From Ophryocystis elektroscirrha (Eukaryota; Apicomplexa; Conoidasida; Neogregarinorida; Ophryocystidae): 64,000 nucleotides of DNA. Below are positions 1 to 13,209 of the stretch, piece after piece. Made by a program: the position numbers and the translations under genes. Position 1 is the stretch's first letter. Every line of letters begins with the position of its first letter. A model generated the notes under the pieces. The model was not told the origin of the DNA. It made no database searches and saw only the letters and a list, made by a program, of their open reading frames with translations. Location: positions 333,902-397,901 of the forward strand of contig JAQIFP010000002.1 in NCBI GenBank assembly GCA_030141585.1, read 5' to 3'.

Positions 1-162
1 ACACAAACTTGAAACTACAAGTTCTTCCAGAGGAAGGTCTTTTTTGCTTTCTAAAAAAATTTCATGTATTCAAATTTTGTTAATAAAAAAAATACATATA
101 ATCTTAATATAATAAGTATAGTATTATTATTATTATTATCATTATAATTATCATTACTATCA

Positions 163-198
<36 letters not shown>

Positions 199-1578
199 GT
201 AGATAATAAAAAATTTCAATAATTAATTATTAGTATATTATTAAGATATATAAATACATTGATTTAAGTATATGTATTCTTAAGCTTATCAAACATTTCA
301 TATGATATACTTAACAAATTAACTGCCATTTTTTTCTGTATTATTTGTATTATTATAATTATTATTATAACATAATTATTATTATTTTTATATAAGCTTA
401 ATACATAAAAAATTCTTGAAATTTACATAAAAGTACGAATAATGCAGAACGTAGCAAGATATATAATATTTGTACACACGCAAAAATTATAAATTTTAAA
501 AATATTGCAGTTTATATTACAGATATAATAAATTAAATATTTATAAATTAAAGTTATTTATACTACTAATAACATACCTATAGAATCGGATGCGTATTTT
601 GTAATTTTCTGCATATTAGGCTGAAGAATATGCCATTCCATTACGTCAACTTCACTCGGGATTAAAGCTCCAAACTTATTCGACGCATTAAAGCCTAAAA
701 ATATGAAAATTATTTGAAGCCAAACCTGAAGGAATAGGAACCCATTGATCAGGGTAATCTAATGCTCGCGCAGGAAGAATACCCCATACAAATTGATCAT
801 TGGATATATATCTTTGAACATCTTTGATACAGATGTCCCTATTATTGAAGTTTATAAATAATCAAATATATACTTACGCAAGCCAAGCCTGATAAACCTT
901 ACTAGCATATTGAATAAGTTCTATAAAAAAATACAACTGTATGTTAAACTTATTTATATACATATTTGTCACTGAAGCATGCTGCTGCAAATGAGTTAAA
1001 TCTAAAGTCCATGGAGAATAATTATTATTTGTTGCTAGTATTGGACTGAATACATAAATAGAAAGATATTCTGTAAAAAAATTAAGATCAACTGATAAAG
1101 GGTCTACATAAAAAGGAGTCAAATTCAAGTTTTTAACGTGTTTGTTCCAAACTTTTGGGTCTGATTCTGTATAAATTGTTCGAGTAAAATGTGTTACTGG
1201 GTTTATATGTACATTTTTTTGCTTGCTGTACAAAAAGTTATGCTTATAATATGATGATTGCTGTTTTTCATTTTCTGTGAAATATAGATATGTATTTTGC
1301 TTAATAGGAAACTTTAACAGGTTGGATGATATATGTATTATATATGACGGTTTTAAATATATGGGCTTCGAGCATTTAGGCTTCAACTCAAAAATTTCTA
1401 GAGTATCTAATTGCTTCAATAATAAAGGAAACATATTTTTTTTATTATATAAAAAATAATCCGATTTTTGATAATCTTGAACTACCCCACTAACAAACCC
1501 AATAGTATAAAAAAGACTTGATGTTAATTCTTTCCATACAGTCAAAAAATTTTTAAGAGATTTTTTTCTATTATTCAT
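1..1578 (-). CDS. Hypothetical protein, partial (runs off left edge)
   Basis: First exon is 874-1578, starting at ATG 1578 and reading 234 residues to ...VYQAWLA. A GTAAGT donor then leads to an exon at about 730-840 encoding WGILPARALDYPDQW, and after a ~33 bp intron to one at about 580-695 encoding FGALIPSEVDVMEW. The donor near 580 can join across a ~530 bp AT-rich intron to an exon at 1-45 whose best frame reads KDLPLEELVV, so the gene continues beyond the window. No signal peptide, clear membrane span or known motif is visible; the N-terminal part is aromatic and Asn-rich. I do not recognise the family. The reading frame and splice signals support a real gene; exon edges are by eye. Confidence 0.6.
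46..580. repeat. AT-rich intron with ATT microsatellite
   Basis: Probable intron of the leftmost minus-strand gene. It carries an (ATT)n/(TAT)n run at about 122-200 and scattered ATT runs at 345-390. No other gene or structured element was seen. Confidence 0.5.
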
Positions 1579-1812
1579 AATAATTTCGTCTGAAATAGAA
1601 TTATAATATTTTTAACTCTGATATGTAAAAAAAATATATATAAATTATATATTTATATTTTTTACCTATCAAAATCTTTATGTATATAGCTTAAATATAT
1701 AATATAACATATGTATACATATATATGAAAAAATCGAATATATATATAATCTTGTTATATAAATGATATATAAATGATATATATATATATATAAGTGTTT
1801 TTATTATAGCAT

Positions 1813-4475
1813 TTAATCACATGCTAATAGAATTTTACCTGTATTATTTGATAATTGATGGTTCGGCTGAAACCATATTCTTTCATCATAGTCGAATTGT
1901 AGCTTGGAGTCTGATTTGTTTTCTGAAACATGAACTAATTCTTTAGGTTTATCAAATAAATTATCGTCATCTTTAACTTCATTGTCATCTAGTTCTTCCA
2001 TGTTTAAAGAATCGATAATTTGGTTTTGCGAGAACACGTCTACAAATTTATCAATTGAAATTTCTTCAGTCTGGGATACTTCCTCTTTTGGGAAATTGTC
2101 TTCAATAATTTTGGGATCAGGAGGCTGAAAATCTTCCTGTTGTGATATATCGGTGTCCTGTATATTTTGATTAATATACTGTTTGTAAGTAAACTTGTTC
2201 ATGAATGTTTTAATATACTGAGAAAAAAATTGTTTTAATTGTAGATTTGTATACATTTCTTCAGCACATAAGTGTATTGTATTTACTATATGGGAAACAA
2301 AATTGTTAGACTTCAAATAAGATAACTTATCATTTATTTTACTCCAAAATAGCTTGATTAAAATATTCAAAACGCTATTATTATCAATCTCATTTAATAG
2401 ACTCAATAGTACTATAGGAACTCCACATGATATTCTATTATAATTATTATTTTGTATTGCATTCAGTATATCCAAAAATGCATACATGTCAAATATAGAG
2501 GATGAATCATCATTTACTGGATCTGAAAGAGGATCGTACATGATATGAGTATTATAATTTAATGCACTCTGAGTTAAATAAACTTGATCAGGCTTTGAGT
2601 ATTTATTGTTAATGGACTCTTTTATAATTTTGACTGTATTTCTGACACCTTTGCTATAGAATAAAATATGTAAAAGGCTAGGGTTATTGTTTGATGTAGA
2701 AAATAATAAATGCAACAAATATTCTTCTGCTTTAGATATTGTATCTGATATTTCAGCATTCTTTTTGAAGCTCATATCTGAATTGATTGTAGTGTTACTG
2801 TTTAATTTATAATCTTCATCCGAATATGCAGTTTCTCCGTCTGTTTTACTTTTTCTTTTTTTTTTTTTATTTTTATCCTTAAAATTATAGATGCAAAAAA
2901 AAAAATCTTGGATGCTCATAAAAACTGAATAGTAGCTGAGAGTAGGTTTTCGCTTTTTATCTGTGTAACCGGGTTTTCTATAGCGATTTTTTGTTACTAT
3001 AGAATTGAAACTTGACGCATCTTGTCGGAATTCACCTCCTCTATCGACTTTAGGTTTCGAAGATGATAATTCAGCGCCTTTTGCTGCATCGTTGTTTTCG
3101 TAAAATGTTGCAGTGTGAAGGTCAATTTTAGAGGATTCTTTAGGAGAATTGATAGTTTTAGTTTCATCTTTAGATGGATGAAGATTAACGGAAGTATATA
3201 ATTTGGATTTTTCAAGAAAGAAATGGTCATTATTTGGATTGTCACTCAAATATGTTTGGACTTTTTTTTTTTTCTTTTTTTTTTTTTGGGAATAAGATTT
3301 ATTACTTTGTGAATTATCACTTCTATAATTTGAAGTTTTTTTTTTACTTGTAGGAAATAAAGATGCGTACGACTTATCATCAATTGAGTGTAAAATATTC
3401 ATTGATTCAAGTGGAGTATATGACTCATTATCTTCAGCGTCATCTTCTACGCCTTCATGATCATGATCATGCTCTTCATCATCATTGTCATCAGAGGATT
3501 CGTCATTTTTCGAGAAACATTTATTTTTGTAGAAAGTGTCTGTATATATTACATAATCTATAAAATGCTTCGTTAAAGTTTTTGTCCAATACGCTAAGAT
3601 AAATATAAAAAAAGATGATTTTTCGAACCCTTCACAATCTGTACTGCCTATTAATTCTTTCAGAAAATTATAAATTTCTCCATATACCACCTCACAAGTA
3701 CACATTTTGATAGATTCGCTCGTATTATTGTCTTCTAGAGGACAAATTGGGGTCAAATTATCTTCAAACTCTGATACATTAATACAATGTAATTTTGAAG
3801 AATTTTCATGATTAATTTCGTCACTTAAATGATATTTATTAATAATGTTTCGAACTTCTTTTTCACATTTATCACTTGCGATGGAAAAATCATAAAAACT
3901 GTGAATTTCGTCTGATTTAGATAAGAAATTAATTTTCTTTTCGAATAAATTATTAGTAGCGTTATTTGATTTACTGGATGGAACGAAAGCTGACGCACTC
4001 TTAATCATGCCATCACATAAATAACATCGTGACTCATTATCCCGATGTTTCGGTGACGATAATATGTCTGTCAAAAATAAAAACTGCTGTATCAATTTTA
4101 ATACGGACTCATCTTTGTCGGGAGCTGAAAAAAAATTTAATATATTTAATAAATTGAATTATACGGTATAGTAAATGTCCTAATTAACAGCAAAATAATT
4201 TGGTGTAATTAATTGGATGATATTTGAAGTAATTTTCATAATTTTTTATAGAATTTACAATATTTTCATGGATTTTGGCTACTGTTTTTGTTACCTAGTT
4301 TGTTTTTGTGAGATTCTCGCAAGTCTAATTATAAATACAGATAAACTTTGCTGAAACTTACCGTCGATCTCGTTCCGGATTAGTGCCAACTCAATACCTA
4401 CATTTTTCAACAAATGTGAAACATAAGTCTATAAAATCGTGAGGGCACTCAAATAAAGCTTACCAAGTCAGTCAT
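1813..4475 (-). CDS. Acidic, low-complexity hypothetical protein
   Basis: Proposed start is ATG 4475-4473 in a 12 nt first exon (MTDL). Exon 2 is 4362-4428 and the large exon 3 is 1813-4124, entered through a TTTTTTTTCAG acceptor that joins in frame (...NEIDAPDKDESVLKL...). The protein is about 790 residues. Visible features: a Cys pair CYLCDG near residue 55, CTCEVVYG near residue 165, an Asp/Glu-rich stretch containing HDHDHE in the middle, several Lys runs encoded by poly(A), and a Glu/Asp-rich C-terminus. The N-terminal third and the region around residues 510-650 are less biased and could fold. No family is recognised. The tiny first exon is the weakest part of the model; the large exon is solid. 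Confidence 0.65.
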
Positions 4476-4670
4476 CTCTTGTATTTGTGAATAATCATGT
4501 TTTTAATATAAAGATATTTTGTTCCTGGAACGTCATTTTACAAGAAACAAGAGTATTGTTAAATATTTTGTACATATGGCGTCATAACTATTTATTTTTT
4601 TTATAAAGTAGAAAAAAATTATGATGAGAAGTTATTTGATTAGTATTTGGTTTCTTTAATATATTTCAAA

Positions 4671-5028
4671 CTAAACTGGTTTGTGCACCCTTTCAACTCT
4701 TTGGATTTCACAATTTTTCTGATATTATATGGTAACATAAAAAATAAATTTTTACTTTATGAAATTGACTTAATGTTTCGTGTTTGCGTAAAAATTCCTC
4801 AGACTTGAATTGACGTATACACACATAACAAATATATTGATCTTCAATTACCGCTTCTTCCACTACTTCTTTGTTTGGCTGTATATTAATTATCAATTGG
4901 CTTTATTTACCGCTATGTTAGAAGAATGTTCTTCTAAAGGATTTTCATCTGCAGTTATTATTAATCAATGCATTAATTATATACTATGACGTTTATATAT
5001 ATTTTCAAATAAACAACTAATATAAATT

Positions 5029-5069
<41 letters not shown>

Positions 5070-6457
5070 GTATTGTTATATATATATATATGTATATGTA
5101 TATATATATTAATATAATTATTGTTATATACATTATTAAATATATATATATGTATATGTACTGACGGTAGAAATGAATTGATATTACCTAGGAAACTGTC
5201 ATCATCATTTGGATTAAATAGGGATTGAATAATTTGTTGACTCTATTAAATTACTTGCATTTTATTTATCCTTACTTCCACAGTTGAACTAGCAGCTGAT
5301 AAAATAATTATTATATGTCGGAATCTTACATTGCTCAAATTCTTTTGAGGAAGATTCTCTAAATAGCATCCAGAATGTACTAGTTAAAGTATTTACTTGT
5401 TCACTACACTTGAATGAGACAACTTTGGTTTCGTCACTATTAAAAATTAAACAAGTTTAAAATAATTACCTTTTTTTGTAGCTGCAGCAGCCATTTGTGC
5501 TGCTGCTAGTACTGATGCTACAGCTGTCGCTTTCGATCTAAAGATTTGGCATCACTCGAATAATATAATTGGTTAATTACGCTGCAGAATCAATTGTAGG
5601 AGGACCAGTAGGAGATACAGGGGAAGGAGGTTCGATTGCTATTAAAGTATTGGAAAAAACAAAACACAATTACGAGTACTAGAATTAGCAATCAATATAG
5701 CATTTTTAACTTGATCAGCATGTGTTTGATTCAAAACCGTATCAGCAGGCATTGCAGCAATATTTGTCATTGCAGTAGATATGCGATATATAGGAACCTT
5801 AACTATGAACATTGTACAATTTATTACCAATGCTGGCTTAAATGGATTATTGTTTTTCATATAGTAAACTCCTGATCTAAGCAATAAGATACTGTAATTA
5901 TCTTACGGTGACATATATTGTTGTGATACGGGTTCAAAATATAACTCTGAAAAAGATTGCTGTTCTCATTATAATAGCGTAATTTAGTCAATTGTCAATA
6001 TACTTGTTTATATGCAGTGCATATAAATTTATGAATTATATATTACGATAAGTCTCATTATATAGTAATCCACTTTTGTGATCTAATATAAACTCTTCAA
6101 GTTTCGGTAGAGGGATCTCAGGACCAAGGAAAGTTTCCTAAAACCTAATATTTTGAATAATAAATCCACCAGATGTGCTTTAGCTTCTCCTGTTTCTTTA
6201 TTTGAAGCGGAACTAGGCTCATTTTTTTTTTCCAAGCATTTCTGAATAAGGGTAGTTTATAAATTAACGAATAATATTTAAACTTATTATATATGTAAGA
6301 TATATATATTGAAAATTTAATTATAATACTTTTTTAATATAAAAATTGCTAGATTACTAATTTGTATTTTATAAAACGAGACTTATTTATATATTTAAAT
6401 ACAATACATAATAATATAATTTCTCAATATACAAAACTTCCATATATATATAGAAAT

Positions 6458-6500
<43 letters not shown>

Positions 6501-7620
6501 AATAAGCATGGATTTCACTTATTGAAAAGTAAATAGATGGGTAATGTTAATAATAAATTTTGAAATTGAATCACTTACTACAAAATATTCCCAGTCTGTG
6601 GTAACTTGCACAGATGCCATGGTTGTTAATGTCCCAGGTGGAAGAACTACACTGGTAACTTTGGCATGTTTATTTTCAATTTTCAATTTTGAAGCATTCT
6701 ATATATAAGTAATCTTGGTTTTTCTTTAACAACTGACCTCAAAAAAGATTTCAGCAGAATCAGTAGAAGGAAATTCGACTAAGCCGGTGATTTGAGCACC
6801 AGCTTTAACACATTTCACAAAATTAGGAGGAGAAAAGCCAAGGGATATAGCTAGTGTCCTTACAGCGCTTTCTAATATGTCTTCTGTTACATTTGAAGGG
6901 ATATCGTGTAAGACTGCCTATAAGAAAAATAAACATATTTTTTCAAGATTAATATATGGTTTGCTCATAAAATGCAGCTAGGAGAGCAGTATGCAATTAC
7001 ATCATACATTTTAAAGAAATCCTCTTAATCAAATCTCTATATACATAAATTTTATATATATACATAAAATACTTTTAAATTACTGCTATATATATATATA
7101 TATGTATTAGGAATAATATAATTAAATATATATAATTATTATATATTTATATATAAACAATATTTATTCATATATACAAAACTTGATTTATGCAGACTGG
7201 GAATAACTAGAGAATATATAATATTATATATTATTCAGTTAGCATTATATATATAATATGCGTTGATTACATGTTAGAGTAGATCAAAGTATGAATATAT
7301 TATCTGCTAGCTAAGCAACTTACAATAGTTCCCTTTTGAGCTAACGCGTTTTCTTTGGGATATGAGCGACTGACACCTTGACGAGAACGTTTCGGTGACC
7401 GATTTTTGATGCTGCGACGACGATCGTAGCCATCGCTGGGAGAACGGCGAGACTGGTGGCCATCTGGAAAGTACCTACGGCGTCTACGGGATCTATATGG
7501 AGAAGGGCTTCGGCGATGACGAGATCTTCTACGACGAGAATAATCACTGTAACTAGAATGACCGGAACTACTTCTATAGCGGTAGCGTTCTTCCGAGTAA
7601 CTTGGACTGCGCCGTGGCAT
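4671..7620 (-). CDS. RBM5/RBM10-like splicing factor (RS, RRM, OCRE, C2H2)
   Basis: Around a dozen small exons join in frame from ATG 7620 to TAG 4671-4673. Order of domains: an N-terminal Arg/Ser-rich region (SRRRRSRHRRSPSPYRSRR), a divergent RRM (exons about 6740-6920, AVLHDIPSNVTEDI...), the segment VTTDWEY, an OCRE-like aromatic repeat region (about 5850-6130: LDHKSGLLYNETYQLYF, then QQYMSPSGVYY), Ala/Pro-rich linkers, and a C-terminal C2H2 finger CYVCIRQFKSEEFLRKH. The finger closely resembles the one in RBM5/RBM10, alternative-splicing regulators that act in early spliceosomal complexes. The protein ends 16 residues after the finger (KNCEIQRVERVHKPV), so the G-patch expected in RBM5/10 is absent, and the RanBP2 zinc finger is not evident. 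Nuclear location is inferred. It is divergent from AP-2 sigma. Confidence 0.75.
5028..5160. repeat. (TA)n intron repeat
   Basis: Runs of TA dinucleotides (about 5034-5062, 5080-5110, 5140-5160) inside an intron of the RBM5/10-like gene. Similar TA tracts fill its introns at 6280-6500 and 7040-7260. Nothing else was seen there. Confidence 0.6.
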
Positions 7621-8002
7621 TGTGTACCTATAGTGCCTATTAGTATAATAACACTTAAAATAAATAATAACAAAGTAATAGCAAGCATATAAGCAAATAT
7701 AAAAAAAAATACCTGTACAATGACTAATTCTTAGAGCTTTTAATAAGTTTTATATTCAAAAAACAATCAAGTATATATATGTATCATGCCAATTGCATAT
7801 AAAGGTTCATTAACTGTATATTGTTTTATATAAATTATAATATCTAAAGATTATACCACAAATATGTTTTATTAGAACAGATTCACGCAATAGAGTTTGA
7901 AATGTTTGAAGCTATTTTTGGGCGTGCTGAGTTTAAGAGCAAAATGCTGAATTTTACTATGTTTTTCTAAATAACTTCCTCTTCTTCGTATATAGTCACA
8001 AC
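7621..8002. other. Divergent intergenic region, RBM5-like / AP-2 sigma
   Basis: About 380 bp between two divergent start codons. AT-rich with no recognisable RNA gene or repeat. It must contain both promoters; no specific element could be assigned. Confidence 0.5.
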
Positions 8003-8428
8003 ATGATACATTGTATACTTATACAAAGCAAAAAAGGTCCAATATACTTTTCACGTTGGTATGTATCTATTCCCTCTAACGAACGTTTACGCATAGAAAA
8101 AGAAATTTTCCACGTAATCAGTAGGCGGTCAAGCAAATGGGCCCATTTCGTTGAAATTCGAAATTTTAAGCTGATATACCGTCAATATATAGATTTAGTA
8201 TTTGCAATGTGTGTCGATGATACTGAAAATGAATTAATTGTATACGAAGCTATACATATGCTGGTTCGCACGCTAGATTCTTTTTTCAACAATGTTTGTG
8301 AACTTGACTTACTTAATAATTTTGATCTTCTTCACCAAATTGTCGATCAAATTTTCGTAGCTGGTGAAATTTCAGAAATAGACAATGTCAAGATATGTGA
8401 ATCTATTAAAGAAGCCAGGAAACTTTGA
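8003..8428 (+). CDS. AP2S1: AP-2 adaptor complex sigma subunit
   Basis: Intronless, 141 residues, the usual length of adaptor sigma chains (about 142). The small-subunit longin-like signature is clear: MIHCILIQSKKG at the N-terminus, FVEIRNFKLIYRQY, then NVCELDLLNNFDLLHQIV and FVAGEISE. ILIQ, the RNF(K)xIYR motif and the AGEI segment fit AP-2 sigma better than AP-1, AP-3 or AP-4. The sigma chain is part of the AP-2 core, where it helps recognise dileucine cargo signals at the plasma membrane. The start is the first ATG; an in-frame TGA closes it. Intronless structure is unusual in this neighbourhood. Confidence 0.9.
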   Translation: MIHCILIQSKKGPIYFSRWYVSIPSNERLRIEKEIFHVISRRSSKWAHFVEIRNFKLIYRQYIDLVFAMCVDDTENELIVYEAIHMLVRTLDSFFNNVCELDLLNNFDLLHQIVDQIFVAGEISEIDNVKICESIKEARKL

Positions 8429-8812
8429 TTTTTCACAAATTTATGACTTTAATGCTAATATTAACGGTTTTCATTGGACGGGTTTTGTTTTATTGCTAAT
8501 TCATTTTAATTATAATATTCGCTTGAAGTCCTACGATAAATTATTTTAAGAATAACCCTTATTGATTTTATAAATTATTTGAATTTATGAAGTTCATAAT
8601 ATTTATGGTGATACGTTTGAGTTTTAATGGTTAACTGTAATGTAAACACTCGAAATATTTTTTTTTTATTGCAAAAGTAATTTTTGCAAACTATAATAAA
8701 AAATTTACTACTTATACCACATATGAAAAAAAGCTATGTATTAACATTGAACAGGCCATTTATAGGAGAAATCTATTAATCAAATACAATTTTTTAAAAT
8801 AAATATCTTGAT
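8429..8812. other. Intergenic, AP-2 sigma to phosphotransferase
   Basis: About 380 bp AT-rich spacer between two plus-strand genes. It has poly(T)/poly(A) tracts and no recognisable RNA gene. Confidence 0.5.
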
Positions 8813-10820
8813 ATGTTTGGATCTTACATACGTGAAAGTGATGCAGATGCACTTAAAACCACCAAATATGTCAATGGACAGTAAGATAGTATTTTTCCCA
8901 TTGTTTATTAGACCAACATTCCTTGATAAAGTTTTAGATTATTACTGGTCCGCCATTGTCTTACTAATTCCTAAAGTAATGCTGAATACATGATGCGATA
9001 ATATTTAAACTTTAAATATTCGTTAAATAATATCAAAAACATCATTTATCTAAATAAATTAGTATTTAATCTCAGAGTCTAGCCCCTAATGTTATCACAT
9101 TATTTGGATCCTTTATAAGCTGGATTAGTGTTTTTTTAGTTGTGTGGCATGCACAATCGAACTATATGTATGTGCCCCGAAATATTATAATTTTTTTTGT
9201 TGCAGCTTGTTGGATTCAGCAGGTATCTTTTTTTTTTATAAATTTGTTTCAGACATGTGATGCCATAGATGGAAAACAAGCTCGGCGTTGTCAAACATTC
9301 TCTCCTCTTGGATCATTTTTAGACCACGGTTGTGACGCTATTTCTACAGTAATATTTAAAGGATTGTATTGCTAATGATTTAGACTGCAATATCATTCGC
9401 AACTGCGTCTATAGTAAATTGTTCCCAGTGTACGACATCGTTTATTAATGCAATTCTATCTATTCAACTTGTGCAATATGGCATATTTGTAAGAATAAAA
9501 CATTATTTTTATTAATAAATCTGCAAGATAATATACTTTAAATTACAATTTTAAATAATAATTAGAAAGGTTTACTAAAAATCTTATTAAATTACTACAT
9601 CTATTCATTTTTAGAGACTAAATATTTCCTCACAATTAAATCATTATTTGATATTTGTTAATTTATTATCAGTGGTGGGAGCACCATTTCGGAGTGTTCA
9701 CATGTAACCTGGGCACGCATTTTGGAGTTACTGAAGCACAACTAGTTGTTATGGGCCTAGGAATAATTTCTATCTTTATGGATTCATCATTCTGGGTGTA
9801 TAATGCACTTTCTTTTTTACCTCCTATTCAAAGGTACTTGGGTTTTCCATATATTTTGTTTTAAAGAGTTCAAATATTTAATAAAACAGGAATCTCATAT
9901 ATACAATTAAGCGATCTGATGATGATTGTAATGGCGATTTGGTACTTTATGAAATACTTAAACATTTTACAGCAACTATGGATCTTGCTTTATACTATTT
10001 ATAAAAGGATTTATTAAAATGTCCAGCTTAAGGATACGTTTGAGGGCCTTATTTCAACTCATATTTTATGCATTATTTGCCTTAAGTGAAGTTTTATATT
10101 ATGATTTCGGTAATTTTTTGTATATCTATTATTTAATTAGCCGTATGTCGTGATCACTCCTACATACTTAGGATAATGGGTATCTGGACAATAATATTTG
10201 CTCATGGAATATTGAGTATGAACATTTTAGTGGCTTCAGTTACTAAAGTATGTTTTATTGTCGTCATTACTTCTTAGAAACCTTATAATATTATACAATT
10301 ACCTTTATTACCATTTATGATCTGGCCTATATTCAAATTAGCTATCAAACACTGTTCTCAAAGACACCCGTTTCTTATTTACCTCTCTATCGATATGAAT
10401 AATTATTTTATCACTGTAAGCAAAAACTTTTAAATACCAGCAATTGTTAATTTATAGTTTGGCAGTTATACATTGATTGTAGTAGTTAATATTTAATTTT
10501 CTAAGTACACCTATATCTATATTTAATAGTATAATAATCATTTCCAATTAAGAATTTTAGTTTTTTCTTAAGAAAAAAAAAATTATCTGATTTAGCGTGT
10601 ATGTGGGTAATATAAATAGCTATACCATAATTATATAAATTCCATAATTATATGAATATATCAATAAAAAAATCTTTGAGTATTAATTGACTTTATGCAG
10701 GGAATTTTTATCTGGACATTCTTCTATATTGCAAACTATGCTATAAGCTGTATTTCAGACATGTGCAGGATATTGAATATTTCTTGCATTACAGTCAGCC
10801 ATAAATCTCACAAAGAATAA
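8813..10820 (+). CDS. Choline/ethanolamine phosphotransferase (CDP-alcohol type)
   Basis: Multi-exon gene from ATG 8813 (MFGSYIRESDADALKTTKY) to TAA 10818-10820. The exon at about 9254-9350 carries the complete CDP-alcohol phosphotransferase signature DGKQARRCQTFSPLGSFLDH followed by GCD, with all required Asp residues. Upstream exons give SLAPNVITLFG and a membrane span; downstream exons give WWEHHFGVFTCNLG and several more hydrophobic spans. The last exon (SCISDMCRILNISC) resembles the C-terminus of CEPT/EPT enzymes. The enzyme catalyses the last Kennedy-pathway step, making PC and/or PE from diacylglycerol in ER or Golgi membranes. Which head group is used cannot be read from sequence. Introns between 9840 and 10440 are approximate. 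Confidence 0.9.
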
Positions 10821-11260
10821 ATTGCTTAATATTGGATATCTATAAACAACTTAATATTTTTATATATGTTTACTTAAAAAAAGTTTGAGAATTACTTATC
10901 ATAAATTTTTTAATTAATTAAAAAAGCCGTAGCAAAATTTGAAAAAAAAAAAAAAAAAAATTTATTACTACAAGAGTGTGAGTTTATATCCAAATACAAT
11001 ATATATATATGATTAATGTGAAAGCTTTTATTATTTTTCTTACAATAATTGGGAGAATTTATTAACAAAACTGCTGTAACAAACAACTAATTCATTTATT
11101 TTTTACAAATTGTGTTTGAAAAAAGGTTAAGTAAAAAAAAGTTTTTAGTAAATTACAGGTGACATATTTGTAGAAATCGAAAAATATTAAAGTAGAAAAG
11201 TGAACAAAATCTTTAGAAAATTAGTTTGACTGTTAAAGCATGCATAACTAAGGGATATGT
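10821..11260. other. Intergenic, phosphotransferase to B56
   Basis: About 440 bp of AT-rich DNA with an 18-base A run near 10945. No RNA gene or other ORF is supported. Confidence 0.5.
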
Positions 11261-13177
11261 ATGAAGTTCTTAAAACGTCGCTTTTCACGAGAGGATCGTA
11301 AAACTGACACCTCACCTACTAATACTCTTTATAGCGGAAGTAGACCAGTCTCTCAATCAATTGGGGATGCTTCTTCTTTAACCCCCGACTCATCTCTCTC
11401 AAGCAGTCGAGTTATTTCACCTAATTCATCTCCTCAAAATAGAAATAGTCAAGACTCTAACTCTCTTGACAGTATACAACTAGACACAAATGATAATAAT
11501 CCATTTGCTGATATCCCACTATTTGAACGTAATAAATTTCTAATAATTTGCAATAAAATAATTTGCACTTTTTATTTTTTTTTTTTTTATTACTTTCCCT
11601 TTATGCTTATTTTTCTTAGAAAGAAATCCCATAGAACATCAAGATCTTCTAATTAAAAAACTGAAAGCTTGTTGTATCGTATATGATTTCAAAAGAAATG
11701 TTAATCTGGATGCCAAGAAGTCAAAATCAGATACTTTACTAGAATTAATAGAGTGAGTTTTTTTTTTTTTTTTTTATTTTTGTAGATATGTCAATAATAC
11801 CCGCAATTGTTTCACTGAGCCCGTTATCCAAGGCATTGTTGAAATGGTATCTGCAAACATTTTTCGATCATTAACTCCCACACAAGCAGTATGTTATAAT
11901 TTATCTGACTTAGAAGAAGAGGAACCAGTTTTAGATAGGTAATTCTTTTTTTTTTTTTTTATAAAAAAAAAAAAGTGCTTGGCCTCATCTTCATAAGATT
12001 TACGAAATTTTTTTACGTTTAACATTATCAAATGAAGTGGACGTCAAATTGATGAAACGTTATATTGACTCAGAATTAGTACTGAAGGTATTATGATATT
12101 TATTATAAATATTTATGTATGCAGCTACTTGATTTGTTTGTTTCCGAAGACCCTAGGGAACGAGATTATTTGAAAACAATTTTACACCGAGTTTATGGAA
12201 AAATTATGGCTTTAAGGTATTTCATAATTGTATTATATTGTAATATTATATTAGAAAACTCGAAAAAAAAAAAGTTGAATAAATAAATTACTGTATATAT
12301 TTACAACATAACACATAGTTATTGTTAAAATATAGTTCCATCAGATAGGATGTATGTTTAAATAGAAATAAATAATAAGTAATACAGCAGTTACAGTAAA
12401 CGTAATACGAAGGATCCTTATTTATATTAATTCTTTCTATAAATTATTTAGTTAACTATATAATCTGTTTCTTAAGTTTTATGTTTTATAGTATCTGTTT
12501 TTTATACTTTTTATATTTTACAGCTGTATGTGCTTATATCTATTGTTTCATATTTATTTGAATATAATTGGTTTTATTATAATTTTGTAAATTCAAAAAT
12601 TTTTGTATACTATTGGGAAAAAAATATATTTGTATTGCTTAATTTATAAATTTTGATTTTAGAGTTGATATAAGAAAGTTTATCCAGCATACTTTTTATG
12701 CTTACATTTACGAAAATGAACAGCACAAAGGGATTCCAGAATTACTTGAAATATTAGGAAGGTAAAAATTGCATTATTAATTATTTCTGAAGTATTATAA
12801 ACGGATTTGCTCTTCCTTTAAAAGAAGAACACAAGCTTTTTTTAATAAACTCTTTGATTCCTTTACATAAAGCAAAAAGGTTCATTACTTTCAGTCCGCA
12901 ATTAACCTATTGTATGACTCAGTAAGTTCAAATTTACAGCTGCATTACATTATTACTTATATATAAAATAGCTTATATGTATATAAATATATATAAGTAT
13001 ATACATATATGTGTATATATATGTATATATAGACATATACAAGTATATATGTATATGTAGACATATATAAGTATATCTATGTATAAGTATTGATGTATAT
13101 ATATATATATATACATATATACATATATAATACATATATACATAAATTATAACTATATACATATAGACATATACAAG

Positions 13178-13209
<32 letters not shown>

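Noticed and set aside
5636..5875. Plus-strand ORF opposite the RBM5/10-like gene
   Set aside because: Antisense shadow of conserved exons of the minus-strand gene.
7341..7692. ORFs overlapping the RS-domain exon on both strands
   Set aside because: The MPRRSPSY frame has the RS-rich composition and a good splice donor; the others are shadows.
12953..13162. Tyr/Ile-rich ORFs in TA-rich DNA (also near 22.1, 26.6, 35.8, 36.6, 44.2, 52.8 kb)
   Set aside because: Translations of TA/TATACATA microsatellites without a coding signature. All lie in introns.
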